From Streptomyces nigra (GTDB taxonomy: Bacteria > Actinomycetota > Actinomycetes > Streptomycetales > Streptomycetaceae): DNA of 64,000 nt. Shown piece after piece: positions 17,076-26,736 of this stretch (its first letter is position 1; every line of letters starts with the position of its first letter). The position numbers were made by a program, and so were the translations under genes. The notes under the pieces are model-generated. The model made no database searches, was not told the DNA's origin, and saw only the letters and a list, made by a program, of their open reading frames with translations. Location: the NCBI RefSeq assembly GCF_003074055.1, contig NZ_CP029043.1, positions 992,001-1,056,000 on the forward strand. Reading direction: 5' to 3'.

Positions 17076-17858
17076 CGGCTCCGCCAGCTCGGCCGTCGCG
17101 CACTCGTCCAGCTCCGCCAGCCGTGCCACTGTCTCCTCGTCGAGGCCGGCGAGCGCCTGGAGCTGACCGGGGGTGACGCCGTCCGGGATCGGCACCGGCG
17201 CCGGGGTGCGCAGCGGCGGCTGCCAGCCGTCCTCCGGCGTCCAGCGCCGTACGACACGGGCGGGCGCGCCCGCCACCACGGCGTGGTCGGGGACCGTGCC
17301 GCGGACGACCGCGCCGGCGGCGACCACCACGTTCCGCCCGATCGTCGCGCCCGGCAGGATCACCGCGCCGGTGCCGATCCAGCAGCCGGGTCCTATCGCG
17401 ACCGGCTCCATCCGCGGCCACTGCCGGCCGATGGGCTCGTGCGGGTCGTCGTAGGAGTGGTTGGTGGAGGTGACGTAGACGTACGGGCCGAAGTAGCAGT
17501 CGCTGCCGATGGTCACCGTCGTGTCGGCGATGACATGACTGCCGCGGCCGAGGACGACGCCGTCGCCGATGCGCAGGATCGGCTCCGGGCCGAGGTCGAG
17601 GTCGGGCATCAGACCGGCCGTGAGGGTGACCTGCTCGCCGACGATGCAGTGCGAGCCGAGATGGATCCACGGTTCACCGAAGACCGTGCCGAGCGGGAAG
17701 GCCAGCCGGGTGGCCTCGCCGAGGGAGCCGAACCGGAAGCGGCCGGGGTGCTCCGCCGTCACCGAACCCGTGCGCTGCGCCCACGCCCAGCCCGCGTGGA
17801 CGGCGCGCTGCGCCAGTCGGCGTCGCCAGGATGAGAACGTGTTCTTGCGCTTGGGCAC
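17061..17858 (-). CDS. Hexapeptide-repeat acyltransferase
   Basis: 265 residues. A left-handed beta-helix domain covers about 55-200, with isoleucine/valine-patterned hexapeptides (IHLGSHCIVGEQVTLTAG, then VVLGRGSHVIADTTVTIGS, then CWIGTGAVILPGATIGRN). The catalytic-type His is in the TNHSYDDP loop. These features match WbbJ/maltose-type O-acetyltransferases. A non-repeat C-tail of about 65 residues is acidic. GTG 17858 has GAGG 6 nt upstream. The substrate, probably a sugar or cell-surface molecule, is unknown. It is divergent from the carbonic-anhydrase-like gene. Confidence 0.87.
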   Translation of the reverse strand: MPKRKNTFSSWRRRLAQRAVHAGWAWAQRTGSVTAEHPGRFRFGSLGEATRLAFPLGTVFGEPWIHLGSHCIVGEQVTLTAGLMPDLDLGPEPILRIGDGVVLGRGSHVIADTTVTIGSDCYFGPYVYVTSTNHSYDDPHEPIGRQWPRMEPVAIGPGCWIGTGAVILPGATIGRNVVVAAGAVVRGTVPDHAVVAGAPARVVRRWTPEDGWQPPLRTPAPVPIPDGVTPGQLQALAGLDEETVARLAELDECATAELAEPAAES

Positions 17859-17974
17859 GGCCTCACGGTACTGAGCGTTCGCGGTCGGGATGAGTCCGAA
17901 GGGCTGTGATCTTCGCCCTACCGGGTGGCGTACGGTGCGCTGTGTCGACGACGTTCGCGGTTGAGGAGAGGGCG

Positions 17975-18511
17975 ATGACGCACAAGGCACTGGTCATGGG
18001 GATCGCGGGACGGGAGCCCAGGATCGACGGGTCCGCGTTCATCGCGCCGACCGCGTCCGTGATCGGGGACGTGACCCTGGAGGCGGGCGCCAGCGTCTGG
18101 TACGGCGCCGTGGTGCGCGGCGACGTCGAGGCGATCTCCGTCGGGGAGCAGGCCAACATCCAGGACAACTGCACGCTGCACGCCGACCCCGGTTTCCCCG
18201 TGTGCGTGGGCGCGCGGGTGTCCGTGGGGCACAACGCGGTGGTGCACGGGGCGACCGTCGAGGACGACTGTCTCGTCGGCATGGGCGCGACCGTGCTGAA
18301 CGGCGCGGTGATCGGCGCGGGCTCGCTGGTCGCCGCGCAGGCGCTCGTGCCGCAGGGGATGGTCGTGCCGCCGGGGTCGCTGGTGGCGGGTGTGCCGGCG
18401 AAGGTGAAGCGGCCGCTCACCGAGGAGGAGCGGCAGGGGGTCACGCTCAACGGCACGATGTACGCCGAACTGGCCAAGGCGCACCGGGAGGAGCACGAGG
18501 GGCGCGGCTGA
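17975..18511 (+). CDS. Gamma carbonic anhydrase family protein
   Basis: 178 residues, a trimeric left-handed beta-helix protein. Visible are FIAPTASVIGDVTLEAGASVWYGAVVRGD, QANIQDNCTLHAD and VSVGHNAVVHGATVEDDCLVGMGATVLNG. The three zinc histidines would be those in LHAD and GHNAVVHG. ATG 17975 follows GAGGAGAG. Many members have weak or no carbonic anhydrase activity, so function is by family only. Confidence 0.92.
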   Translation: MTHKALVMGIAGREPRIDGSAFIAPTASVIGDVTLEAGASVWYGAVVRGDVEAISVGEQANIQDNCTLHADPGFPVCVGARVSVGHNAVVHGATVEDDCLVGMGATVLNGAVIGAGSLVAAQALVPQGMVVPPGSLVAGVPAKVKRPLTEEERQGVTLNGTMYAELAKAHREEHEGRG

Positions 18512-18537
18512 GAGCGCCGCGCCGGGCCTCGGGGTGC

Positions 18538-19188
18538 TCAGTCGCCCACGGGGACCGGCGCGGGTTCCGCTTCCTGGTGGGCGGTCTGCGCCTTGGCGGC
18601 CTTGCGCTTGACGATCAGGAACGACGCGAGGCCGATGACGACCGCCGCGACCAGGCCCAGCCAGGAGAAGCGCTTCAGCCAGGACTCGGCGACCACCCCG
18701 ACGTAGTAGATGACGGCGGTCGTGCCGCCGGCCCAGACGATGCCGCCGAGCACGTTCGCCGTCAGGAACTTCCAGTACGGCATGCGCAGGACGCCCGCGA
18801 GGGGACCGGCGAAGATGCGCAGGAGGGCGACGAACCGGCCGAAGAAGACCGCCCACATCCCCCACTTCTGGAAGGACCGCTCGGCCGTCGCGATGTGCCC
18901 CTCGCTGAAGTGCTTGGGGAACTTGGCCCCCAGCCAGGCCAGCAGGGGTCTGCCTCCCTTGCGGCCGATGGCGTAGCCGATGGAGTCACCGATGATCGCG
19001 CCGGCGGTCGCGCAGGCGCCGAGCACGAACGGGTCGATGTCGCCGTGCTGCGAGGCGAGCAGCGCCGACGACACCAGGATGATCTCGCCGGGCAGCGGGA
19101 TGCCCAGGCTCTCCAGTCCGATGACCAGGCCGACCAGCAGATAGATCGCCAGCGGGGGCACCGTTTCGAGCCATTCCTGGACGTGCAA
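18538..19188 (-). CDS. DedA family membrane protein
   Basis: 216 residues with hydrophobic segments and the family signature: IGLESLGIPLPGEIILVSSALLA near residue 25, GACATAGAIIGDSIGYAIGRKGG, then FFGRFVALLRIFAGPLAGVLRMPYWKF. DedA/VTT proteins act in lipid carrier recycling or membrane homeostasis. The C-terminus is polar. It converges on the carbonic-anhydrase-like gene. Confidence 0.93.
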   Translation of the reverse strand: MHVQEWLETVPPLAIYLLVGLVIGLESLGIPLPGEIILVSSALLASQHGDIDPFVLGACATAGAIIGDSIGYAIGRKGGRPLLAWLGAKFPKHFSEGHIATAERSFQKWGMWAVFFGRFVALLRIFAGPLAGVLRMPYWKFLTANVLGGIVWAGGTTAVIYYVGVVAESWLKRFSWLGLVAAVVIGLASFLIVKRKAAKAQTAHQEAEPAPVPVGD

Positions 19189-19354
19189 CGCCGCTTCCTC
19201 TCGTGTGCCTGATCCTCGTTCCCGGGCGCCCGCTCAGCGGTGGGCGCGCGTCGGGGAAGCCTACCCGCTCTGTGGGACGTCCCTGGCGCCCCTGGGGTTG
19301 CATACGAATCAGGCGTCCGACGCGCGCGTGCCGTGCCGGCGACCGCCGCTGGGC

Positions 19355-19807
19355 TCAGCTGTTCGGCCGCAGGGTCCAGACCACGGTCATCTCTCCGGTG
19401 ACGGCGCCGTCCCCGCGCCGGATCTCGATGGTCACCGGGAACTCGGGCCGCTCACCGGCGTCGAGTTGCGCGACGACCTCGGCGGCCGGGCGGCCCAGGG
19501 TCGCGGTGGCCGTGACGGCTCCCATGGCGAGCTTGCGGTAGGCGATCTCGGCGCTGACGGCGAGCGGCACGGCGCGCGCCAGCTGGTCGCCGAACGCGGA
19601 CAGCACGATGGCCCCGCTCGCGGACTCGCCGAGGGTGAACATGGCGCCGGCGTGCGGCCCGCCCACGTGGTTGTGGAACGCGCTCTGATCCGGCAGGACC
19701 ACCACGGCCCGCTCGGGCGTGGTCTCCACGAACTCGAGGTTCAGGGTCCGGGCCATGGGCACGGTGGCGGCGAGCATCTCGCCGACGGACATCTGGTCTG
19801 CGCTCAT
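19355..19807 (-). CDS. DUF4442/hotdog-fold thioesterase-like protein
   Basis: 150 residues from ATG 19807. The pattern VGEMLAATVPMARTLNLEFVETTPERAVVVLPDQSAFHNHVGGPHAGAMFTLGESASG is the hotdog core with the HVGGPHAGAMFTL helix start where acyl-CoA thioesterases hold their active site. A longer upstream open frame is a shadow of the MFS gene. A promoter motif shared with the thiolase gene (19819-19834) ties it to acyl-CoA metabolism. Catalysis is inferred. Confidence 0.85.
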   Translation of the reverse strand: MSADQMSVGEMLAATVPMARTLNLEFVETTPERAVVVLPDQSAFHNHVGGPHAGAMFTLGESASGAIVLSAFGDQLARAVPLAVSAEIAYRKLAMGAVTATATLGRPAAEVVAQLDAGERPEFPVTIEIRRGDGAVTGEMTVVWTLRPNS

Positions 19808-19818
19808 GGCGGGCACGT

Positions 19819-19834
19819 TACTAGCGAGTAGGAA
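19819..19834. promoter_or_regulatory. Motif shared with the thiolase promoter
   Basis: TACTAGCGAGTAGGAA, 12 bp from the thioesterase start, matches 14 of 16 bases with TACTGGTGAGTAGGAA before the thiolase. The TACT....AGTA core is a dyad that a TetR-type regulator could bind. Confidence 0.5.
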
Positions 19835-19960
19835 GAGGCGACAGAGTCTGCGGGCCGCCGTGACGCACCCCTCACCGCGGACCGCGCATACGCACGGCCA
19901 TCCGCCCGTGACCTGCGTATCGGCTTGGCAAACCGGGGGCCGGGCGGCGATAGTCGGCCG

Positions 19961-21256
19961 GTGACCCGCGCCGCCCCTGACTCCCGCCGCTCCCGCCGCC
20001 CGATATGGGCGAGCCGCAACTACAGCCTGCTGACCGCCTCGGCGTTCGTCACCAACCTCGGCAGCAACGGCGCATTGATCGCCGCCGCCTTCGCCGTCCT
20101 CGAGGCGGGCGGCGACGGCGGTGACGTGGGCCTGGTCGCGGCCTCGCGGACCCTGCCCCTCGTGCTCTTCCTGCTGATCGGCGGCGCCGTCGCGGACCGG
20201 CTGCCCCGGCACCGGGTGATGGTCGCGGCCAACGCCCTGAACTGCGTCTCGCAGGCGCTCTTCGCCGCGCTCGTCCTCACCGGCGAGGCCGAGCTGTGGC
20301 AGATGATGCTGCTGACCGCGCTCGGCGGCACCGGCCAGGCGTTCTTCAGCCCGGCGGCCGAGGGCATGCTGCTGTCGTCCGTGCGGGGGGACCAGGCGGG
20401 CCGGGCGTTCGCGGTGTTCCGGATGGCGATGCAGGGCGCCGCCGTCGGGGGCGCCGCGCTCGGCGGTGCTATGGTGGCGGCGATGGGCCCCGGCTGGGTG
20501 CTGGCGGCGGACGCGGCGGCCTTCGCGGTCGCCGGGGCGATGCGGGCCCTGCTCGACGTGAGCCGGGTGCCACGACGGGTGCCCGGCGGCGGCATGCTGG
20601 CCGATCTGCGCGAGGGCTGGCGGGAGTTCGCGGGACGGCCGTGGCTGTGGGCCGTGGTGGTCCAGTTCTCGATCGCCAACGCCGTGGTCGCGGCGGCCGA
20701 CGCCGTCTACGGTCCGCTCGTCGCCCGGGACCATCTCGGCGGGGCCGGTCCGTGGGGCGTGGCCCTGGGCTTCTTCGGCGCGGGCACGGTGGCGGGCGCG
20801 CTGCTCATGACGCGCTGGCAGCCGCGCCGGCTCCTGCTCGCCGGCACGCTGTGCGTCTTCCCGCTGGCACTGCCCTCCGCCGCGCTCGCCGTGCCGGTGC
20901 CGGTGGGCGCGCTGTGCGCGGTGATGTTCCTGACCGGTGTGACCCTCGAGGTGTTCGGCGTCTCCTGGATGACCGCGCTCCACCAGGAGATACCGGAGGA
21001 CAAGCTGTCCCGGGTCTCCGCCTACGACTGGTTCGGCTCGGTCGCCATGGTCCCGCTGGCGACGGCCCTCGCCGGCCCGGCGGAGACCGCGTTCGGACGC
21101 ACGTCGGCCCTCTGGGGCTGCGCGGCGATGATCGTCCTGGTCACGGCGGCGGTCCTGTGCGTACCGGACGTCCGCAATCTGCGCCGCCGCAGCAAGCCGG
21201 TGACGACGAGCGACACCGCCACCCCGGCGCAGACCCCGGCCGAAGAAGTCGGCTGA
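19961..21256 (+). CDS. MFS transporter
   Basis: 431 residues with about twelve hydrophobic segments. The MFS loop-2 motif appears as GGAVADRLPRHRVMVAAN near residue 80. The profile (SLLTASAFVTNLGSNGALIAAAFAVLE) resembles multidrug/efflux-type MFS proteins. GTG 19961 is used; no ribosome site is obvious, so the mRNA may be leaderless. The polar C-tail has a TATPAQTPAEE ending. Substrate unknown. Confidence 0.88.
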   Translation: MTRAAPDSRRSRRPIWASRNYSLLTASAFVTNLGSNGALIAAAFAVLEAGGDGGDVGLVAASRTLPLVLFLLIGGAVADRLPRHRVMVAANALNCVSQALFAALVLTGEAELWQMMLLTALGGTGQAFFSPAAEGMLLSSVRGDQAGRAFAVFRMAMQGAAVGGAALGGAMVAAMGPGWVLAADAAAFAVAGAMRALLDVSRVPRRVPGGGMLADLREGWREFAGRPWLWAVVVQFSIANAVVAAADAVYGPLVARDHLGGAGPWGVALGFFGAGTVAGALLMTRWQPRRLLLAGTLCVFPLALPSAALAVPVPVGALCAVMFLTGVTLEVFGVSWMTALHQEIPEDKLSRVSAYDWFGSVAMVPLATALAGPAETAFGRTSALWGCAAMIVLVTAAVLCVPDVRNLRRRSKPVTTSDTATPAQTPAEEVG

Positions 21257-21276
21257 GAGCGGCCGCCGCCTGCCCA

Positions 21277-22122
21277 TCAGCCGATCCCGAACGCCCCCTC
21301 CGGCGGCTCGGGCGACGGGACGGCCTCCTCGTCGTGCACCGGACGGGCCGCGCCGATGAACGTCCTTATCCCCGCCCCGTGTTCCACGCGGGCCGGGAAC
21401 GCGTCGCCCGCGGTCAGCCGGGCCAGGGCGGGCACGTCCACGGGGTGGTGCGCGGCGACCAGGACCGCGTTGCCGAAGCGGCGTCCGCGCAGCACGGCCG
21501 GCTCGGCGATCAGGGCGAGCTCCCGGAAGACGGTGGCCAGGTTGGCGAGTTGGGAGCGCACGAAGGCGAACGGCGCGGCGTCGGCGAGGTTCGCCAGGTA
21601 GACGCCGTCACCGCGGAGCACCCGTGCGGCGGCGCGGGCGTACTCGACGGACGTCAGGTGTGCGGGCACCCGGGAGCCGCCGAAGACGTCGGCGACGAGG
21701 ACGTCGGCCGACTCCGCCGGGGCGGCGTCGAGCCACGCGCGCGCGTCGGCGGCGTGCGCGGTGATGTCCGCGCCGGCGGGCGTCGGCAGATGCTCCAGGA
21801 CCAGCTCCAGCAGCGCGCCGTCGAGTTCCACGACCTGCTGCCGGGACCCCGGCCGGGTCGCGGCCACATACCGGGGCAGGGTGAGCGCGCCGCCCCCGAG
21901 ATGCACCACGTCCAGGGCGCGCCCCGGCTCCACCACGGTGTCCAGGGCGTGCCCGAGCCTGCGCGCGTACTCGAACTCCAGATGCGTCGGCTCGTCGAGG
22001 TCGACGTACGACTGAGGCGCCCCGTCGACGGTGAGCAGCCAGGCCCGTTCCCGGTCGACGTCGGGCATCAGCTTGGCGAAGCCGTGCTCGGTGGCACCGG
22101 CGACGGGTCTGGAGTCGTTCAC
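21277..22122 (-). CDS. Spermidine synthase-like methyltransferase-fold protein
   Basis: 281 residues. The fold is that of spermidine synthases: YVDLDEPTHLEFEYARRLGHALD, LDVVHLGGGALTLPRYVAATRPGSRQQVVELDGALLELV, then ITAHAADARAWL and DVLVADVFGG. The diagnostic GGGDG of true polyamine synthases is LGGGA here and the catalytic DxxD is altered, so it may not bind decarboxylated SAM in the usual way. GTG 22122 follows a GGGGGA. Role unknown. Confidence 0.82.
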   Translation of the reverse strand: MNDSRPVAGATEHGFAKLMPDVDRERAWLLTVDGAPQSYVDLDEPTHLEFEYARRLGHALDTVVEPGRALDVVHLGGGALTLPRYVAATRPGSRQQVVELDGALLELVLEHLPTPAGADITAHAADARAWLDAAPAESADVLVADVFGGSRVPAHLTSVEYARAAARVLRGDGVYLANLADAAPFAFVRSQLANLATVFRELALIAEPAVLRGRRFGNAVLVAAHHPVDVPALARLTAGDAFPARVEHGAGIRTFIGAARPVHDEEAVPSPEPPEGAFGIG

Positions 22123-22159
22123 TCCCCCATTGTGGGCCGCGCCCGCCGGGCACCGGCAC

Positions 22160-22198
22160 GGGGGCCGTACGACCGGTCGTCCCGGTCGTACGGCCCCC
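22160..22198. terminator. Strong stem-loop after tuf3
   Basis: Perfect 17-bp stem (22160-22176 with 22182-22198) and a 5-nt loop, just past the tuf3 stop. It has no U-run, as is usual for Streptomyces terminators. Confidence 0.88.
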
Positions 22199-22205
22199 CG
22201 TCCGT

Positions 22206-23375
22206 TCACCCGACGGCGGTCACCGTCCCCGCCCCGACGGTCCTGCCGCCCTCACGGATGGCGAACCCGAGGCCGGGCTCCAGCGGCACCTCGCGCCCCA
22301 GCTCGACGGTCATGGTGACGGTCTCGCCGGGCCGCGCGACCGCCGCCTCGCCGAGGTCGACGTCCCCCACCACGTCCGCGGTGCGGATGTAGAACTGCGG
22401 CCGGTACCCGGTGGACAGCGGCGTCGAGCGGCCGCCCTCGCGGGTCGACAGCACGTACACCTGGGCGGTGAAGCGGCTGCGGGGCTCCACACTGCCCGGC
22501 GCGGCGACCACGTGCCCGCGCCGGACGGCGTCCCGGGGGACACCGCGCAGCAGCAGCGCCACGTTGTCACCGGCCTGGGCCTCGTCCATCGGCTTGCCGA
22601 AGGTCTCCAGGCCGGTCACGACGGTCTCCACCTCGGCCCCGAGCACCTCGACCCGGTCGCCGACACGGACGGTCCCCCGCTCCACGGCACCGGTCACCAC
22701 GGTCCCCCGGCCGGTGATGGTCAGGACGTTCTCGACGGGCAGCAGGAACGGCGCGTCCACGTACCGCTCCGGCATCGGAACGTACGTGTCCACCGCGTCG
22801 AGCAGCGCCTCGACGGCCGCCGTCCACTGGGGGTCGCCCTCCAGCGCCTTCAGCCCCGAGACCCGTACGACGGGCGTGGCGTCGCCGCCGTAGCCGTGCT
22901 CGCTGAGCAGGTCCCGGACCTCCAGCTCGACGAGGTCGAGCAGTTCCGGGTCGCCGGCGTCGGCCTTGTTGAGCGCGACGACGATGTGGTCGACGCCCAC
23001 CTGCCGCGCGAGCAGCACGTGTTCGGCGGTCTGCGGCATGATGCCGTCCAGCGCGGAGACGACGAGGATCGCCCCGTCGAGCTGCGCCGCGCCGGTCACC
23101 ATGTTCTTCACGTAGTCGGCGTGGCCGGGCATGTCGACGTGCGCGTAGTGCCGGGTGTCGGTCTCGTACTCGACGTGCGCGATGTTGATGGTGATGCCGC
23201 GGGCGGCCTCCTCCGGCGCCCGGTCGATCCGGTCGAACGGCACGAAGGTGCCGGAGCCCCGCGCGGCGAGGACCTTGGTGATGGCGGCGGTCAGGGTGGT
23301 CTTGCCGTGGTCGACGTGGCCCATCGTGCCGATGTTCAGATGCGGCTTGGTGCGCACGTACGCCGTCTTGGACAT
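22206..23375 (-). CDS. tuf3: Elongation factor Tu, divergent Tuf3 type
   Basis: 389 residues, full length: GTPase domain then two beta-barrels. G1 is GHVDHGKT, the switch is [13 protein letters not shown]3 is [13 protein letters not shown]4 is NKAD and G5 is SGLKALEG. All nucleotide motifs are intact, so it should bind GTP and carry aminoacyl-tRNA. Met replaces the Cys usually found in DCPGH, and G4 has Ala for Cys. It stands alone, not in the rpsL-rpsG-fusA-tuf1 operon, as described for the stress/stringent-response tuf3 of streptomycetes. ATG 23375 has GGAG upstream. Confidence 0.93.
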   Translation of the reverse strand: MSKTAYVRTKPHLNIGTMGHVDHGKTTLTAAITKVLAARGSGTFVPFDRIDRAPEEAARGITINIAHVEYETDTRHYAHVDMPGHADYVKNMVTGAAQLDGAILVVSALDGIMPQTAEHVLLARQVGVDHIVVALNKADAGDPELLDLVELEVRDLLSEHGYGGDATPVVRVSGLKALEGDPQWTAAVEALLDAVDTYVPMPERYVDAPFLLPVENVLTITGRGTVVTGAVERGTVRVGDRVEVLGAEVETVVTGLETFGKPMDEAQAGDNVALLLRGVPRDAVRRGHVVAAPGSVEPRSRFTAQVYVLSTREGGRSTPLSTGYRPQFYIRTADVVGDVDLGEAAVARPGETVTMTVELGREVPLEPGLGFAIREGGRTVGAGTVTAVG

Positions 23376-23425
23376 GGGTGTACTCCGAAGTGGGAAGACT
23401 CAGGAACTCCCGGCGAGGAGAGTGG

Positions 23426-23486
23426 GGACCCCGTGGTGCCGCCGACCCTCCCCCTGCGGGGTCCGCCGGACGTTCCGGAGAGGGTC
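23426..23486 (-). promoter_or_regulatory. Interleaved inverted repeats in the tuf3 leader
   Basis: Two arm pairs that cannot form together: 23480-23486 with 23444-23450 (7 bp) and 23457-23464 with 23426-23433 (8 bp). In transcript order the arms are a, c, b, d, with a pairing b and c pairing d. Arm a covers the stop codon of a small ORF. This is attenuator-like in layout, but short arms are common in GC-rich DNA. Confidence 0.35.
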
Positions 23487-23598
23487 AGCTTCGGGCGCCG
23501 TCGACGGCGGCCAGGAAGACGAGGACGGCAGCCTTCGGCGTATCCGCGACTGCGGATGCGGCGAGAACGAAGGCGTACCGGAACATGACGTCGATCAT
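23485..23598 (-). CDS. Possible 37-residue leader peptide upstream of tuf3
   Basis: ATG 23598 to TGA 23485 encodes a hydrophobic peptide beginning MIDVMFRYAFVLAASAVADT and ending VDGARS. It ends 110 bp before tuf3 on the same strand. The ribosome site is weak (AGG 5 nt before ATG). It could be a membrane micropeptide, a leader peptide that controls tuf3, or chance. I give it low confidence. Confidence 0.35.
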   Translation of the reverse strand: MIDVMFRYAFVLAASAVADTPKAAVLVFLAAVDGARS

Positions 23599-23649
23599 CG
23601 CCTAGCCCGCCCCCGGCGTCGAATGATTTTCCGTGCCCGACCAGGACCT

Positions 23650-24372
23650 TCAGGCGCCGATGTTCTTCAGCGCCTCACGCACGGACAGCGGGGCGAACCG
23701 CCCGCCCTCGCGCGCCAGGAAGTCCCGTACGGCGTCGGGGTCGGTCTTGGCGTGCTCGCGCAGAGACCAGCCGATGGCCTTGCGGACGAAGAAGTCGGGG
23801 TGGCCCGCCTGGCGCAGGCAGTAGGCGAACAGGCGCCCGGCGTCGGTGCGTTCCCCGTACCGCAGCTGATGCAGGAGGGCGGTGCGGACGACCCACAGGT
23901 CGTCGTCCTCGATCCAGGCGTCCATGTCCGCGGTCAGCGCCGGGTCGGCCGCGACGAGCCCGCCGACGACGTGCGCGGCGAGCGCGTCCACGGTGTCCCA
24001 CCACGGCACGGTGGTCACCAGGTACCGGGCCACCGGGAGGAAGCCCGAGGACAGCCGTCGCACATGCCGGCGCAGAAGGTCGACGGCGAAGTACTGGTAC
24101 TCCCGCTCGGGCAGCCGCCAGCAGCGCAGCGCGACGGCGGTGCAGTCACGCTCGTCGGGGCGCGGGGTGCCCTGGAGGACCGAGCGGGACAGGGCACGGC
24201 GCTCGGGGCTCGGGATGCCGAGGAACGGGGCGACGTCCTTCATGTACGTCCGCATGGCGGCGGCCCGTTCCGGATCGGCGGCGGCCCCGTAGACGGCGGT
24301 CAGCCGCTCGATCACCGTGTCGGCGAGCACGCTGCGCGGCACGTCCGGCACCCCCGCACCTGTCACGCTCAT
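23650..24372 (-). CDS. DNA alkylation repair protein (AlkD-like)
   Basis: 240 residues of HEAT-like helices. Family phrases are YMKDVAPFLGIPSPERR at the start, then REYQYFAVDLLRRH, WWDTVDALAAHVVGG and FFVRKAIGWSLREHAKTDPDAVRDFL. AlkD glycosylases remove cationic alkylated bases using Trp and Asp residues like those in WWDTVD. It stands alone, divergent from the TVP38 gene. Confidence 0.93.
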   Translation of the reverse strand: MSVTGAGVPDVPRSVLADTVIERLTAVYGAAADPERAAAMRTYMKDVAPFLGIPSPERRALSRSVLQGTPRPDERDCTAVALRCWRLPEREYQYFAVDLLRRHVRRLSSGFLPVARYLVTTVPWWDTVDALAAHVVGGLVAADPALTADMDAWIEDDDLWVVRTALLHQLRYGERTDAGRLFAYCLRQAGHPDFFVRKAIGWSLREHAKTDPDAVRDFLAREGGRFAPLSVREALKNIGA

Positions 24373-24420
24373 GGAACGACCATACGGCGATCACACGTCC
24401 ACTTCGGTTACTGTCGCCGA

Positions 24421-25203
24421 ATGCTCGACGATGCCACCACCCGCTCTGGGGGCACCGCGACGGCCTCTCCCCGGGCCGTCACCACGGAGCTCGCCGTCCC
24501 CGTCCCCCCGCTCGCGTCCACGCCCGCCGGTCTCGCCGCGCGCTGCGGCAGAGCCCTGCTCTCGCCCTGGTCGCGGCTGTCGGCGCTCGTGCTGCTGCTG
24601 GCCGCGGGGGCGTCCTGCGTGCTGCTCTTCGAGCCGCAGAGACTTCTGTCGGACGGCTGGCCGGCGCACCTCGAGGGCGCGGCCGCGGTCGTGCTGTTCG
24701 CGGTGGCGTACGGGCTGGTCACGGTGGCGTTCGTGCCACGCCCCCTGCTGAATCTGGCGGCGGGCGCGCTGTTCGGCTCCCAGCTGGGGCTTGGCGCGGC
24801 GCTCGCGGGCACGGTGCTGGGGGCGGGGGTCGCCTTCGGGCTGGGCCGGCTGCTTGGCCAGGACGCGCTGCGGCCGCTGCTGCGCGGACGCGTGCTGAAG
24901 GCGGCGGACGGGCAGTTCAGCCGGCACGGCTTCCGCTCGATGCTGGCGGTGCGGCTCTTCCCGGGGGTGCCGTTCTGGGCCTCGAACTACGCCGCGTCCG
25001 TCTCCCGCATGGGGTACGTCCCGTTCCTGCTGGCGACGGCCCTCGGGTCGATCCCGAACACCGCCGCGTACGTCGTCGCCGGGGCGCGTGCCCAGACGCC
25101 GACGTCGCCCGCGTTCCTGATCGCGCTGGCCTGTATCGCCGTACCGGCGCTGGCGGGCGTGGTGGTGGCCTGGCGCAAGCGCCACCACCTGCGCGGCCGC
25201 TGA
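24421..25203 (+). CDS. TVP38/TMEM64 family membrane protein
   Basis: 260 residues. A polar N-tail is followed by about five hydrophobic segments. The family core is FVPRPLLNLAAGALFGSQLGLGAALAGTVLGAGVAFGLGR, then MLAVRLFPGVPFWASNYAASVSRMGYVPFLLATALGSIPNTAAYV. VTT-domain proteins are linked to lipid scrambling or membrane homeostasis. Start ATG 24421 fits the first family residues. It converges on the thiolase gene across a tandem repeat. Confidence 0.88.
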   Translation: MLDDATTRSGGTATASPRAVTTELAVPVPPLASTPAGLAARCGRALLSPWSRLSALVLLLAAGASCVLLFEPQRLLSDGWPAHLEGAAAVVLFAVAYGLVTVAFVPRPLLNLAAGALFGSQLGLGAALAGTVLGAGVAFGLGRLLGQDALRPLLRGRVLKAADGQFSRHGFRSMLAVRLFPGVPFWASNYAASVSRMGYVPFLLATALGSIPNTAAYVVAGARAQTPTSPAFLIALACIAVPALAGVVVAWRKRHHLRGR

Positions 25204-25227
25204 GCCGCCGCTGTCGCCGTCGCTCGG

Positions 25228-25279
25228 ACGGCTTCCGTCAGACGGCTTCGGTCATACGGCTTCGGTCATACGGCTTCGG

Positions 25280-25292
<13 letters not shown>
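25228..25292. repeat. 14-bp tandem repeat (4.6 copies) spanning the thiolase stop
   Basis: Units ACGGCTTCGGTCAT start at 25242, 25256 and 25270, with a variant unit at 25228 and a partial one at 25284. The thiolase stop TGA (25280-25282) lies inside the fourth unit, so the gene's last codons have been copied outward. Confidence 0.93.
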
Positions 25293-26449
<1,157 letters not shown>

Positions 26450-26517
26450 GGTGCGGGCCTCCTTGGCGCGCGAGCCGATTACCGGCGTGAGCCGGAGCGG
26501 GATTACCGGAGCGGGAC

Positions 26518-26533
26518 TACTGGTGAGTAGGAA
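26518..26533. promoter_or_regulatory. Motif shared with the thioesterase promoter
   Basis: TACTGGTGAGTAGGAA, 69 bp before the thiolase start. See the 14-of-16 match before the thioesterase at 19819. It suggests a common regulator for the two acyl-CoA genes. Confidence 0.5.
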
Positions 26534-26610
26534 ATCTGAACTCACCATAGCGCCGTAAGTTGGAAAATCAAACCCGCAGGAGGACCAAACCCGCAGCCGG
26601 GGCTGCACAG

Positions 26611-26681
26611 GACCACAGAGCAGGGCCACAGAGCAGGACCACAGAGCGGAGCCGCACAGCAAAGCAGCAGAGCCGCACAGC
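26611..26681. repeat. Short tandem repeats before the HxlR gene
   Basis: Three 13-bp units of the form GACCACAGAGCAG (26611, 26624, 26637), then AGCCGCACAGC twice (26650 and 26671). This lies in non-coding DNA; composition is less G/C-skewed at third positions than the genes around it. Confidence 0.8.
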
Positions 26682-26736
26682 CCGTCTGAACCGCCGGGTT
26701 GGAAAACCAGACGCTCACTTCCCTAAACTGACCGGC

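Larger units (their letters stand above)
26450..26736 (+). other. Divergent control region thiolase/HxlR
   Basis: About 290 bp. It holds the thiolase motif 26518-26533, which overlaps a GTGAGT/ACTCAC dyad (26523-26545). GATTACCGG occurs twice (26477 and 26501). GTTGGAAAAYCA occurs as a direct repeat (26559-26570 and 26698-26709). A run of purine-rich short repeats occupies 26611-26681. No gene is seen. Confidence 0.6.

Noticed and set aside
19355..21277. A 640-codon frame including the thioesterase
   Set aside because: The upstream 490 codons are the reverse of the MFS gene; the family match starts at ATG 19807.
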